From an uncultured Sutterella sp. (GTDB taxonomy: Bacteria; Pseudomonadota; Gammaproteobacteria; Burkholderiales; Burkholderiaceae_F), in assembly GCA_900542195.1 (NCBI GenBank), contig UQNA01000062.1, forward strand, positions 1 through 13,871: DNA of 13,871 nt, read 5' to 3'. Both the position numbers and the translations under genes were made by a program. This document shows positions 4,622 to 12,411 of the stretch, in pieces. The notes under the pieces were generated by a model that searched no databases, was not told the DNA's origin, and saw only the letters and a list, made by a program, of their open reading frames with translations. Within the stretch, counting starts at the first letter, position 1; every line of letters begins with the position of its first letter.

Positions 4622-7195
4622 ATGAGTAATCAAATTATCGACCTCTCTGTCTCCAGGAGGACGTTGATGAAAGGCGGCGCGGTTGCCGCTTCTATGGCAG
4701 CAGCCCCTGCAATTAATAATTGGGCTTTTGCCAAAAAAATTGAAAAACTTGAAAAAGAAGGTTGGACTAAACATCCTGTCGCTTGCACAATGTGCGGCGC
4801 CTACTGCGGTCTGCTCGCTATGCGTAAAGATGGCGAACCGCTCTCCGAACATACCGTCCGAATCTTCCCGAACCCGGGACACCCCCAACAAGGTTATTGC
4901 GGCCGTTCAGCTGCTGCAATGTGGGTGTGGAACCATCCTCTTCGTTTACGTAAACCATTAAAACGTGTAGGAGAAAAGGGTGCCGGCCAATTTAAAGAAG
5001 TTACCTGGGATGAAGCTTTAAATGATATTGCTGCCAGACTTAAAGACATCGTTGAGAAAAACGGCGAAAGCAGCGTTGTTTCTACCTCCCACAGCTTTTC
5101 CGGCTACAGCAAGTGGCTGACTTTCCCTCTCGGTTCTCCTAATAACATCGGGCATCAATCTTCTTGTAATGCCGCAGGTATCGCAGGCCGTAATCTGGTT
5201 TTCGGTAAAGGTTTTGATGGCGCAGGAAAGATGGAACCGGATTATGCCAATTTGCGTTACCTAATTCTGATTGGTCGCTCCATGGGAGCTTCAATGGGCG
5301 CTCTTCATACTTTAAATCAAGCCAGAGAAAACGGCGCCAAAGTAGTCGCAATTGATCCTCGTATGCCCGACATTGCTTACGGTGATGCCGACTGGGTTGC
5401 TATCCGTCCGGGAACAGACGGTGCTTTCGTAGCCTCATTGATTAACGAGATGATCACACAAGGCACTGCGGATCTTTCTTTCATTGAAAAACATACCAAC
5501 GGTGCTTATCTAATTAAAGAAAACGGACAGCCTTTAACTCAGAGTGAAGTTCGTCCTAACGGCAGTAAATCCATGTACGTTGTAATGGATTCCAAAGGTA
5601 ATCTTTCGTTCCGCGGGCTCAAGAAAAATGAAAAAGGCATTGTTGTTGGATTCGATGAAGATCCTGCTTTTAGAGCCGATCTCAACGCCAACTCAACCGT
5701 TAACTTAGCTGACGGGACCAGCATTCCGGTGAAGACAGCCTTTGTTCTTGTGAAAGAGAAAATGGCCGAGTACACACCTGAAAAAACTTCTGCAATCACT
5801 GGAATTCCTGCTGAAACAATCCGCCGAATCGCTAAAGAATTTGCCAATTTCAAAGGCGTTATTGATGATGGTTGGTACAGTTCCAAAAACGGTACCGATG
5901 TACAGCTTTATCAATTAATCAGCATTGCTAATACCATCAGCGGAAATATTGATTCTAAAGGTGGTTTGGTTGTGACTGCAGGCGCAGGCTTGAAGGTTCC
6001 GAGCGTGTCAGCCGGTAAAGGTCCGAACGGCGAAACATGGAAAATGGCGCCGGAAAAGCGTATCGACAAGATTGTTTATCCCGATGCTGCAGGAACATTC
6101 AAAGTCGCACTTGAAGCTGCTGTCACCGGTAAACCGTATCCGGTTAAAGCTGCATTCTTCGTTGGTACAACGATGTTCCACCGTGAAGCAAACTCTCAGG
6201 AGCTGGCCGATCATCTGAAGAAACTGGAACTGTGTGTTGTTCAGGACGTTCTCCCGCAAGAAATCGTGGACTATGCTGACTATGTTCTTCCTGCTACTTA
6301 CTTCTTGGAAAGAAAAGACATATCCGGTGTTAAATGGGCATTGAACGGATCCATTTACTTGTCAGACCCGCAGCTTACACCTCCTAAAGATTGCGACGCG
6401 CGCCATGACGTGTGGATTCTTCTTGAAATTCTTCGCAGAGCTTTTCCGGAAAGAGCCGAAAGAGTTGGTTATAAAGAATGCAAGACGGCTGAAGAGTTCA
6501 ATCAGTATTTCGATGCATTTGCACAACGCGGATACGACAAACTTGTTGCCGACTGTGAGAAAGCTGTTCCGGGATGGGGCAAGCAAATTCGCGAAGACAT
6601 GGCAACTAAAGGTTGGTCCACTATCAAGCCCAAGGTTTATGACGTCTATCCGTATAAAAAGCCTTTCGGAACACCTTCCGGAAAAGCTGAAATCTACTCA
6701 TTTAAGAGCGTTTCAAATCCGGCTTGCTCAAAAGCTATCGCTCCTATTACCGGGTATATTCAATCACCGGCTTACACGGCACCGAAATCTAACAGCAACG
6801 AGTTTGTTTTGGTCTCCGGTAAGAATTGCCAAACCTGTTCCGGCTTGAATATGTTTACGGAGCCCACACGTTACTTAGGCGACAGAACTGTCTGGATGAA
6901 TCCGGAAGATGCCGCAAGGTTGGGCATCAAAAACCATGAAATTGTTGAGATCGAGGGTATTGATACCAAGGCGAAAGGTCGTGCCGCCATCACAGTGACT
7001 AAAAAAGTTATTCCGGGTTCAGTCTTCGCATTCGGATTCTCCGGCGGTGTGAGAACAAAGAACTTGCTCGATCCTAACTATCAATTTGTCAAAGAAGGAA
7101 TCAACTCCCACTGGTTCTCCACGGGATACGCTCAGCCCTTCTTCGGCAACGTGGCTAATAACAGCTCTGTTCGAATCAATAAAGTGAGAGGCTAG
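4622..7195 (+). CDS. Tat-exported molybdopterin oxidoreductase catalytic subunit, copy 2
   Basis: This paralogue of the 329-2902 product has the same length (857 aa) and roughly 85 % identity by eye. The Tat motif SRRTLMK spans residues 11-17. The Fe-S cysteines (C55, C58, C62, C93), the presumed metal ligand C182 in HQSSCNAAG and the C-terminal CQTC pair (C736/C739) are all kept, so it is predicted to be active. The main non-conservative difference is at residues 696-713, where about 14 of 18 positions change, in the stretch leading into the C-terminal molybdopterin-binding domain. The start is supported by AGGA 8 nt upstream and by collinearity with copy 1. The stop is 2 nt before the Fe-S gene. 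Substrate unknown and possibly different from that of copy 1. Confidence 0.92.
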   Translation: MSNQIIDLSVSRRTLMKGGAVAASMAAAPAINNWAFAKKIEKLEKEGWTKHPVACTMCGAYCGLLAMRKDGEPLSEHTVRIFPNPGHPQQGYCGRSAAAMWVWNHPLRLRKPLKRVGEKGAGQFKEVTWDEALNDIAARLKDIVEKNGESSVVSTSHSFSGYSKWLTFPLGSPNNIGHQSSCNAAGIAGRNLVFGKGFDGAGKMEPDYANLRYLILIGRSMGASMGALHTLNQARENGAKVVAIDPRMPDIAYGDADWVAIRPGTDGAFVASLINEMITQGTADLSFIEKHTNGAYLIKENGQPLTQSEVRPNGSKSMYVVMDSKGNLSFRGLKKNEKGIVVGFDEDPAFRADLNANSTVNLADGTSIPVKTAFVLVKEKMAEYTPEKTSAITGIPAETIRRIAKEFANFKGVIDDGWYSSKNGTDVQLYQLISIANTISGNIDSKGGLVVTAGAGLKVPSVSAGKGPNGETWKMAPEKRIDKIVYPDAAGTFKVALEAAVTGKPYPVKAAFFVGTTMFHREANSQELADHLKKLELCVVQDVLPQEIVDYADYVLPATYFLERKDISGVKWALNGSIYLSDPQLTPPKDCDARHDVWILLEILRRAFPERAERVGYKECKTAEEFNQYFDAFAQRGYDKLVADCEKAVPGWGKQIREDMATKGWSTIKPKVYDVYPYKKPFGTPSGKAEIYSFKSVSNPACSKAIAPITGYIQSPAYTAPKSNSNEFVLVSGKNCQTCSGLNMFTEPTRYLGDRTVWMNPEDAARLGIKNHEIVEIEGIDTKAKGRAAITVTKKVIPGSVFAFGFSGGVRTKNLLDPNYQFVKEGINSHWFSTGYAQPFFGNVANNSSVRINKVRG
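4655..4669 (+). promoter_or_regulatory. Internal Shine-Dalgarno made by the twin-arginine codons, with an in-frame ATG
   Basis: Arg12-Arg13 are encoded AGG AGG (4655-4660), a perfect anti-SD complement, followed after 6 nt by ATG (4667-4669, Met16) in frame. Initiation there would give a product lacking the RR motif and therefore probably not Tat-exported. In copy 1 the same AGGAGG is at 362-367 but the codon at 374-376 is ATT. Internal initiation is a hypothesis; the alternative is a translation pause or simple codon choice. Confidence 0.4.
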
Positions 7196-7197
7196 AA

Positions 7198-7776
7198 ATG
7201 GCTGTAAAAACAAAACAACTAGCACATCTGTTTGATGCAACCCAATGCATCAGCTGCGGAGCCTGCATCTTGGCCTGCTCCCAGACTAATTTCCCGGAAA
7301 TGATGAATAGAAATATTCCGGGAACAAACCTGCCGGCTTCTAATATCAAGATTTATCGCTCTGAAACGAACCGTCCGGTCAATCTTCTGGTTCAGTGCCA
7401 ACAGTGTGAAAATGCTCCATGCGTAAAAACATGCCCATTCGGTGCCAATTATTACGATGAAAACGGTTTGGTCCGCAACGATCCGAGCAAGTGTGTCGGC
7501 TGCAATTACTGCATTGCCAGCTGTCCGTACGATGCCAGATGGTCTCATCCTGACAGCGGCCTGCCGGTTAAATGCATTAGCGAAGGCTGCATGAAGTTAA
7601 TTCAAGACGGTCAGCAGCCGGCCTGTGTTCAAGCCTGTCCGGCTGAAGCCAGATTGTTTGGAGATGTTCTTGATCCAAAGAGCGAAATTTCTCAAAAAAT
7701 TGCTTCCTGTCGTACAGAATTGCTTATGCCTAACAAAGGCACGAAGCCTAACTTTTACGTAGTGGTGTCAAAATGA
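7198..7776 (+). CDS. Four-cluster [4Fe-4S] electron-transfer subunit, copy 2 (DmsB/PsrB/PhsB family)
   Basis: This 192-aa paralogue of the 2906-3484 product is collinear without gaps. All sixteen cluster cysteines are kept, including the unusual C-x4-C opening of motif four (CISEGC, C126/C131). The extra C113 of copy 1 is Ala here, while a Cys appears near residue 171 in place of Ser. It should relay electrons between the membrane anchor and the catalytic subunit encoded just upstream. The ribosome binding site GAGAGG lies in the end of the upstream gene, and the stop overlaps the anchor start as ATGA. Confidence 0.92.
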   Translation: MAVKTKQLAHLFDATQCISCGACILACSQTNFPEMMNRNIPGTNLPASNIKIYRSETNRPVNLLVQCQQCENAPCVKTCPFGANYYDENGLVRNDPSKCVGCNYCIASCPYDARWSHPDSGLPVKCISEGCMKLIQDGQQPACVQACPAEARLFGDVLDPKSEISQKIASCRTELLMPNKGTKPNFYVVVSK

Positions 7777-8660
7777 TTGAATTAACCTCACTTACACCTC
7801 AGCTTCAGGCCGCCCATTGGGGTTGGACAATTGCCATATTCCTGTGGCTTGTGGGTTTAGCAGGCATGGGATTTTTCTTAAATTACTGGATTCGTCAAAA
7901 AAACTTTGTTTATGTTTTGACAGTCTCAGGCATTGTAGGCACTCTCTTGGTCGTCAGCCATTTGGGTCGAATGCTGAATTTGCCGATCGCCGTATTTAGC
8001 TCCGTAATGGATCTGGCGCTTAACCTTCAGTCATGGATGTTAATCGGGATTTGCTTATTGTCAATCTTGTGTATCGCCTCTGTCTTCTATTCTTTGATTT
8101 GCGCAGGCATTTTATTTAAAGGTGAGAAGTGGCAGGCAATGGCACATTCTGATTGGTTCAACGGTATCTTTGCATTGCTCGGTGTTTGCTGCACGATTTA
8201 TTCCGGCTTTTTGCTGACTCAAGCAGTAGGCATTTCTCTTTGGAATACAGCCTTGATTCCGTTGCTATGGATCATGTCCGGTATGGCAAGTTCTATCGGC
8301 TGTATCGAATTGCTCATGATCTTCAAACTGATCAATCCTGACACTGTTCGTTGGAGCCGCAGAACTGCCTTCTGGGTTGAAATCGCAGAATTATTCACAA
8401 TTTTTGCTTTCGTCCATGTTGCTCTGGGTTCCGCTTTGACGGGCGCAAGAGCAGGTGCTGAAAGTCTTATCAGCGGACCTCAGTCAACGATGTTCTGGTT
8501 TGGTGTGATTATTTTTGGTTCAGTGATTCCTCTTTTGCTGAATCTGCTGACTAGAAGCCACAAGATTTTAGCTTGCAGTGCTGTCCTGGGCATTATAGGA
8601 GCACTCTTGCTGAGAGCATCTATTCTCTTTGCCGGTTATTACGATCCAATCATTTTCTAA
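7773..8660 (+). CDS. NrfD/PsrC-type quinol-interacting membrane anchor, copy 2
   Basis: This 295-aa, 8-helix membrane protein is the paralogue of the 3481-4368 product and closes the second operon. The same family landmarks are present: HWGWTIA in helix 1, SHLGR after helix 2, YSGFLLTQAVGISLWNT, and LRASILFAG near the end. Residues 77-85 (SVMDLALNL) replace ALSAGSFNT of copy 1 in the loop after helix 2, near where PsrC-type proteins face quinone or the Fe-S subunit, so coupling partners could differ. It overlaps the Fe-S gene by 4 nt. A terminator follows 20 nt downstream. Confidence 0.9.
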   Translation: MIELTSLTPQLQAAHWGWTIAIFLWLVGLAGMGFFLNYWIRQKNFVYVLTVSGIVGTLLVVSHLGRMLNLPIAVFSSVMDLALNLQSWMLIGICLLSILCIASVFYSLICAGILFKGEKWQAMAHSDWFNGIFALLGVCCTIYSGFLLTQAVGISLWNTALIPLLWIMSGMASSIGCIELLMIFKLINPDTVRWSRRTAFWVEIAELFTIFAFVHVALGSALTGARAGAESLISGPQSTMFWFGVIIFGSVIPLLLNLLTRSHKILACSAVLGIIGALLLRASILFAGYYDPIIF

Positions 8661-8680
8661 GACTTCTCCTTAGAGCACAG

Positions 8681-8705
8681 GGCCGCTTTCGGGCGGCCTT
8701 TCTAA
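8681..8705 (+). terminator. Rho-independent terminator of operon 2
   Basis: GGCCGC (8681-8686) pairs with GCGGCC (8693-8698), with a T-G pair and a TTCG loop inside, followed by TTTCT. It lies between the convergent operon 2 and nadD. On the minus strand the hairpin is not followed by a T-tract, so it probably serves only operon 2. Confidence 0.85.
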
Positions 8706-8722
8706 TATTTGCAGCGAAAAAA

Positions 8723-9373
8723 TTAAATCTTATGAGAGCCTTCTCTAGGAAGATAAAGTTCGTGCTCCAGAATGTAGTTCTGGATGTTTGGATCAAGGCC
8801 GACGATAGGTGAGCTTCGAGAGGGTTCTTGAAAAAGAGCTTGACGAATCGCAGAAGAAGAGACATCCAGTTCCGGAAGATTCAGAAGAAAAATTTCTCCG
8901 AACGCCGAGCATTCTTGAGAATCTTGGGCGGGGATAACTTTGTATTTCCCTTCATAGGGATCTGAAAAAGCTATTCCGTTTCTTTTGAAGACTGCTAAGT
9001 TTGTTAATTCCGGGAACCTTTGCCACTGAATCCAGGTAGTCAAGTTGCGCCACTGGTCGGCCCCCATTACAAAAAATAATTTACAGGTCGGTCCGTATTG
9101 CTTTCTGAAAGAGAAAATCGTATCAATGGAATAAGATTGCCCTGCACGCTCCAGCTCTCGTGTATCAATTCTTAGATGAGCACTATAAGGAGCGCAGGCA
9201 ATTTTCAGCATCTCCAGACGATCTTCGTCCGATGCTCTGGCCGTTTTTTGCCAGGGGCGAGTAGGGACTAAATAGAGTTCGTCAAGATTAAGCTGTGACT
9301 TTGCTCCTAAAGCCATTTGAATATGAGCTGTGTGAACAGGGTCGAAACTTCCGCCGAAGATGCCGATTCTCAT
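8723..9373 (-). CDS. nadD: Nicotinate-nucleotide adenylyltransferase
   Basis: Transfers AMP from ATP to nicotinate mononucleotide to make deamido-NAD, the common step of cytoplasmic NAD synthesis. The 216-aa product has the nucleotidyltransferase signature GGSFDPVH (7-14) with H17, the central MGADQW stretch (103-108), YSIDTI (81-86) and the C-terminal SSSAIR motif (172-177) that binds phosphates. Length is normal. The start is 5 nt after the stop of the upstream exported-protein gene, with no strong ribosome binding site, suggesting coupling. In Burkholderiales nadD is usually followed by rsfS and rlmH; here it is the last gene before the convergent oxidoreductase operons. Confidence 0.95.
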   Translation of the reverse strand: MRIGIFGGSFDPVHTAHIQMALGAKSQLNLDELYLVPTRPWQKTARASDEDRLEMLKIACAPYSAHLRIDTRELERAGQSYSIDTIFSFRKQYGPTCKLFFVMGADQWRNLTTWIQWQRFPELTNLAVFKRNGIAFSDPYEGKYKVIPAQDSQECSAFGEIFLLNLPELDVSSSAIRQALFQEPSRSSPIVGLDPNIQNYILEHELYLPREGSHKI

Positions 9374-9378
9374 GAGAA

Positions 9379-10098
9379 CTATTGAGCCTTAAGGGGAATG
9401 CTGACAGAGATGATCTGGTCGACGGTATCATTGTCGAGCTTGATGCCGAATAAACCTGCCACATTGTATCCGGGGCGATCTGAGGGCAGAAGACTGAACC
9501 AGTATTTCCATCGGGTCTCTTCGTTTTCTGCTGAAATTTCCGGAAGTATTAGGCTCTTTAATTGCTTGGAAGTTTCGTTGATGAATATGCCGTTGATTGA
9601 TACTTCCCGGTAGGCCTCAGGAAGAAGCGGGCACATTTGCGCAGGATGATTAAGCTTCTGAAGTCTTACCTCAGAAATTTCACCTCTGCTGCCGACTGTC
9701 AGCCAAATATTCTGAAAGAATGGTTCTTGCGGCTCTTCTTCTTTCTCTTCCGACTTCTTCTTAGCTTTTACTTTTTGCTTAATCTCAGGAACCGGAGCGG
9801 AATAGCAAAGGAAAGGGGTCTTATCCTGGGTAAAGTGAAGTTCTCCTCCCAAAACATGAATTGCGATGGAAAGAGGTGTTTGGCCGAGGATTACGTCAAA
9901 AACTCCGAGCTGGAGGTAGCTGCCGATATTTTCCTGTTGATCAAAAGTCGGAGAGGCAAGATCGGCAGGATAGGAAAAAGGAGCGGGCGTTTTATCGTTG
10001 TTCGGAGGTACTACTTTCGGAACAACAGTTTGTGCAGCTGCGCTTGCAGAGAATACAGCTGCACAAAAAATAGAAAAAATTCGTTTTTTAAAGTTCAT
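9379..10098 (-). CDS. Exported protein of unknown function between purD and nadD
   Basis: I do not recognise this 239-aa protein. It starts with a Sec signal peptide: KKR at 4-6, a hydrophobic core, and cleavage near residues 20-22 (ASA/AAA before QT). The mature part opens with a Pro/Asn-rich stretch and has a highly charged Lys/Glu segment at about 107-124. Two cysteines (98 and 156) could form a periplasmic disulfide. There is no lipobox or later membrane helix. Its ATG immediately follows the purD TAA with no visible Shine-Dalgarno, so translation likely depends on purD. It occupies the place where many relatives carry hemF but shows no resemblance to HemF. No function is proposed. Confidence 0.8.
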   Translation of the reverse strand: MNFKKRIFSIFCAAVFSASAAAQTVVPKVVPPNNDKTPAPFSYPADLASPTFDQQENIGSYLQLGVFDVILGQTPLSIAIHVLGGELHFTQDKTPFLCYSAPVPEIKQKVKAKKKSEEKEEEPQEPFFQNIWLTVGSRGEISEVRLQKLNHPAQMCPLLPEAYREVSINGIFINETSKQLKSLILPEISAENEETRWKYWFSLLPSDRPGYNVAGLFGIKLDNDTVDQIISVSIPLKAQ

Positions 10099-11376
10099 TT
10101 AAAGAGCGCGGTGGCCGATGTCTTTTCGGAATTGACATCCGTCAAAGTGGATCTTTTCAGCTGTACGATAAGCTTTGTCATGTGCTTCTTTTAAAGTGCT
10201 GCCTAAGCCGACGCAGCAAAGCACGCGTCCGCCTGAAGTAACGATTTCTTTCTTATCGTTCAATTTAGTACCCGCATGGAATGTCTTAGTGGAATCATCT
10301 TCCGCAGGAATTCCTGTGATGACATCCCCTTTACGCGGAGAAGCGGGGTAGCCTTCTGCAGCCAAGACCACGCCGAGAGCTGAACGAGGATCCCACTCAA
10401 CTTTAACTTCGTCAAGCTTACCGTCTATACCTGCTTGAACGAGCTCTGCAAAATCGCTCTTGAGACGGGACATGATAGGCTGAGTCTCAGGGTCGCCGAA
10501 ACGGCAGTTGAATTCCAAAGTTTTTACGGTTGGTTTACCTTCTTTGTCTTTGTCAATCATCAGGCCGGCATACAAGAATCCTGTATAGCGGATGCCGTCT
10601 TTTGCCATTCCTCTAACAGTCGGAAGAATAATGTCTTCCATTGTCTTGTCATGGATTTCTTGAGTGACGACGGGAGCAGGAGAGTAGGCACCCATACCGC
10701 CGGTATTCGGGCCCTTGTCATCATCGAGAAGTCTCTTGTGGTCTTGGCTGGAAGCCATCGGAACGACATGCTCGCCGTCAACCATTACGATGAAGCTTGC
10801 TTCTTCGCCGGTTAAAAATTCCTCAATGACGATTCTTGCGCCTGCGTCCCCCAGCTTGTTTTCGCCAAGCATGAAGTCAATAGCATCATGGGCTTCTTGT
10901 TCAGTTAAAGCAACAATGACGCCTTTGCCTGCGGCAAGACCGTCTGCCTTAATAACAATCGGGGCGCCCTTTTCATTGACGTACTGATGAGCTTTTTCGA
11001 TATCAGAGAAAGTTTGATATTCAGCCGTTGGGATGTTGTGTCTCTTCATAAAGGCTTTAGCAAAGTCTTTAGAAGATTCCAATTGAGCAGCTGCTTGAGT
11101 CGGTCCGAAGATCCTTAAGCCTTTAGTTCTGAAGAGGTCTACCACGCCTTTGGCCAGGGGAGCTTCCGGTCCTACAACGGTAAATGCAATTCCATTATCA
11201 GCAGCAAAAGCGGCAAGCTCGTTCAAATCTTGAATCGGTAGATTTTCGAGTTTGGGCTCTAGGGCAGTTCCCGCATTGCCGGGAGCAACATAAACTTTAG
11301 AGACGTTTTTAGATTGGGCAAGTCTCCATGCCAAGGCATGTTCTCTGCCCCCGCTTCCAATAACAAGAATATTCAT
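10099..11376 (-). CDS. purD: Phosphoribosylamine-glycine ligase (GAR synthetase)
   Basis: Catalyses the ATP-dependent joining of phosphoribosylamine and glycine, the second step of purine synthesis, in the cytoplasm. The 425-aa product shows the N-domain GSGGREHAL (7-15), GPEAPL (69-74), the ATP-grasp loop KADGLAAGKG (143-152), GPNTGGMGAYSP (222-233) and the metal-binding stretch EFNCRFGDPETQ (288-299). Length is typical. AGGG lies 5 nt before the ATG. It is 29 nt downstream of yebC and abuts the exported-protein gene, so the three or four genes probably form one transcript. Confidence 0.97.
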   Translation of the reverse strand: MNILVIGSGGREHALAWRLAQSKNVSKVYVAPGNAGTALEPKLENLPIQDLNELAAFAADNGIAFTVVGPEAPLAKGVVDLFRTKGLRIFGPTQAAAQLESSKDFAKAFMKRHNIPTAEYQTFSDIEKAHQYVNEKGAPIVIKADGLAAGKGVIVALTEQEAHDAIDFMLGENKLGDAGARIVIEEFLTGEEASFIVMVDGEHVVPMASSQDHKRLLDDDKGPNTGGMGAYSPAPVVTQEIHDKTMEDIILPTVRGMAKDGIRYTGFLYAGLMIDKDKEGKPTVKTLEFNCRFGDPETQPIMSRLKSDFAELVQAGIDGKLDEVKVEWDPRSALGVVLAAEGYPASPRKGDVITGIPAEDDSTKTFHAGTKLNDKKEIVTSGGRVLCCVGLGSTLKEAHDKAYRTAEKIHFDGCQFRKDIGHRAL

Positions 11377-11405
11377 TTTGACCCTGAGAAAGTAATTTTT
11401 AGAAA

Positions 11406-12128
11406 TTATTCAATAACAGCTGTTGTGAAAACTTGCTGAACGTCGTCGAGATCTTCGAGAGCATCCAGAAGTTTCTGCATTTTTTCGCCTTGTTCGCCGG
11501 ATAGAACTGTCTCTGTGTCGCTCTTCCATGTAACTTCAGCAACTTCAGGTTTCCAGCCTTTAGCTTCAAAAGCAGCATTGACTTCTTCGAAGGCCTGCGG
11601 AGAGCAGATGACTTCGATGGCGCCTTCTTCATCAGTGATGACGTCGTCAGCACCGGCTTCCAAGGCGACTTCCATGACTTCGTCTTCGCTCAGGCCGGGA
11701 GCAAACAAGAAGTAGCCGCAGTGCTTGAACATAAAGGAGACGCTTCCGTCAGTACCGAGGTTCCCGCCGTTCTTTGAAAGGACATGTCTGACATCGGCAA
11801 CAGTACGAGTTTTGTTGTCTGTCGTGCAGTCAATAATAAGAGCTGCGCCGCCGATACCATAACCTTCATAACGAATTTCTTCGTAGCTTACGCCTTCTAA
11901 TTTGCCGGTTCCCTTAAGAATAGCGTTGTTAACGGTGTCTTTCGGAACGTTGGCACCTCTGGCTTTAAGAAGAGCGAGTCTAAGGCGAGGATTGCTGTCT
12001 GCATCTCCTCCGCCAAGACGAGCGGCAACAATAATTTCACGAATCAACTTTGTCCAAATATTGGAACGCTTTGCGTCTTGACGGCCTTTTCTATGTTGAA
12101 TATTGGCCCATTTGGAATGTCCGGACAT
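11406..12128 (-). CDS. yebC: YebC/TACO1 family protein
   Basis: The 240-aa cytoplasmic protein begins MSGHSKWANIQHRKG..DAKR, the hallmark of the family, and continues with the conserved ARLGGGDADSNPRLR and GTDGSVSFMF stretches. The family has long been annotated as transcriptional regulators (PmpR), but more recent work ties members to translation through difficult, for example proline-rich, stretches. AGGA is 8 nt before the ATG. It is the first gene of the leftward cluster, diverging from larA. Confidence 0.95.
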   Translation of the reverse strand: MSGHSKWANIQHRKGRQDAKRSNIWTKLIREIIVAARLGGGDADSNPRLRLALLKARGANVPKDTVNNAILKGTGKLEGVSYEEIRYEGYGIGGAALIIDCTTDNKTRTVADVRHVLSKNGGNLGTDGSVSFMFKHCGYFLFAPGLSEDEVMEVALEAGADDVITDEEGAIEVICSPQAFEEVNAAFEAKGWKPEVAEVTWKSDTETVLSGEQGEKMQKLLDALEDLDDVQQVFTTAVIE

Positions 12129-12411
12129 TCTTAGAATCCTTCTTAAAATTTAGATAAACGATTATTTTAGTGTTTTTTACTTTGAAAAATGTCCGCCGTG
12201 AAGAAAGTCTTTGAAAACAACGAGGCATCTTTTCGAGAGGTAGAACTTAGGAAGGCTTTTCTAGTCGAAAGGATTTCTTTTGTTCCGATGAAGAGAGTCT
12301 AAGACTATTCTATTAGGTATTAACCCTGTTAATTAATGTAAAAATTGTGATTTTATGCCATGCTTCACAAGATTTTACAAAACGTTTCAGACAGCGTGCA
12401 GGAGAAATGAA
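12129..12411. promoter_or_regulatory. Divergent intergenic region between yebC and larA
   Basis: This 283-nt, AT-rich stretch holds no convincing gene. Visible elements are the yebC ribosome binding site on the minus strand, a perfect inverted repeat AGTCT-A-AGACT (12296-12306), the 17-nt element shared with operon 2 (12330-12346) and the larA Shine-Dalgarno AGGAG (12400-12404). A two-codon frame ATG-AAA-TGA (12407-12415) overlaps the larA start. Promoters for both genes should lie here, but I cannot place them firmly. Confidence 0.5.
12330..12346. repeat. 17-nt element shared with the operon 2 upstream region (copy B)
   Basis: Exact second copy of TAATTAATGTAAAAATT found at 4477-4493. Here it sits 66 nt before the larA start codon in the same orientation relative to the gene. 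Confidence 0.35.

Larger units (their letters stand above)
241..8705 (+). repeat. Tandem duplication of a three-gene oxidoreductase operon with leader and terminator
   Basis: Two units in direct orientation, 241-4420 and 4535-8705, carry the same gene order, the same leader blocks and UUCG-loop terminators. Product lengths are identical in the two copies (857, 192 and 295 aa), so no coding indel separates them. Most codons have drifted synonymously, showing an old duplication or a long divergence. A few short blocks remain identical (345-375 with 4638-4668; 3449-3477 with 7741-7769; 4168-4196 with 8460-8488). This is either ancient tandem duplication or acquisition of a pre-duplicated cassette. 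Confidence 0.9.

Noticed and set aside
12355..12411. Upstream in-frame ATG for larA adding 19 residues
   Set aside because: No Shine-Dalgarno, family proteins lack the extension, and AGGAG lies 7 nt before the ATG at 12412.
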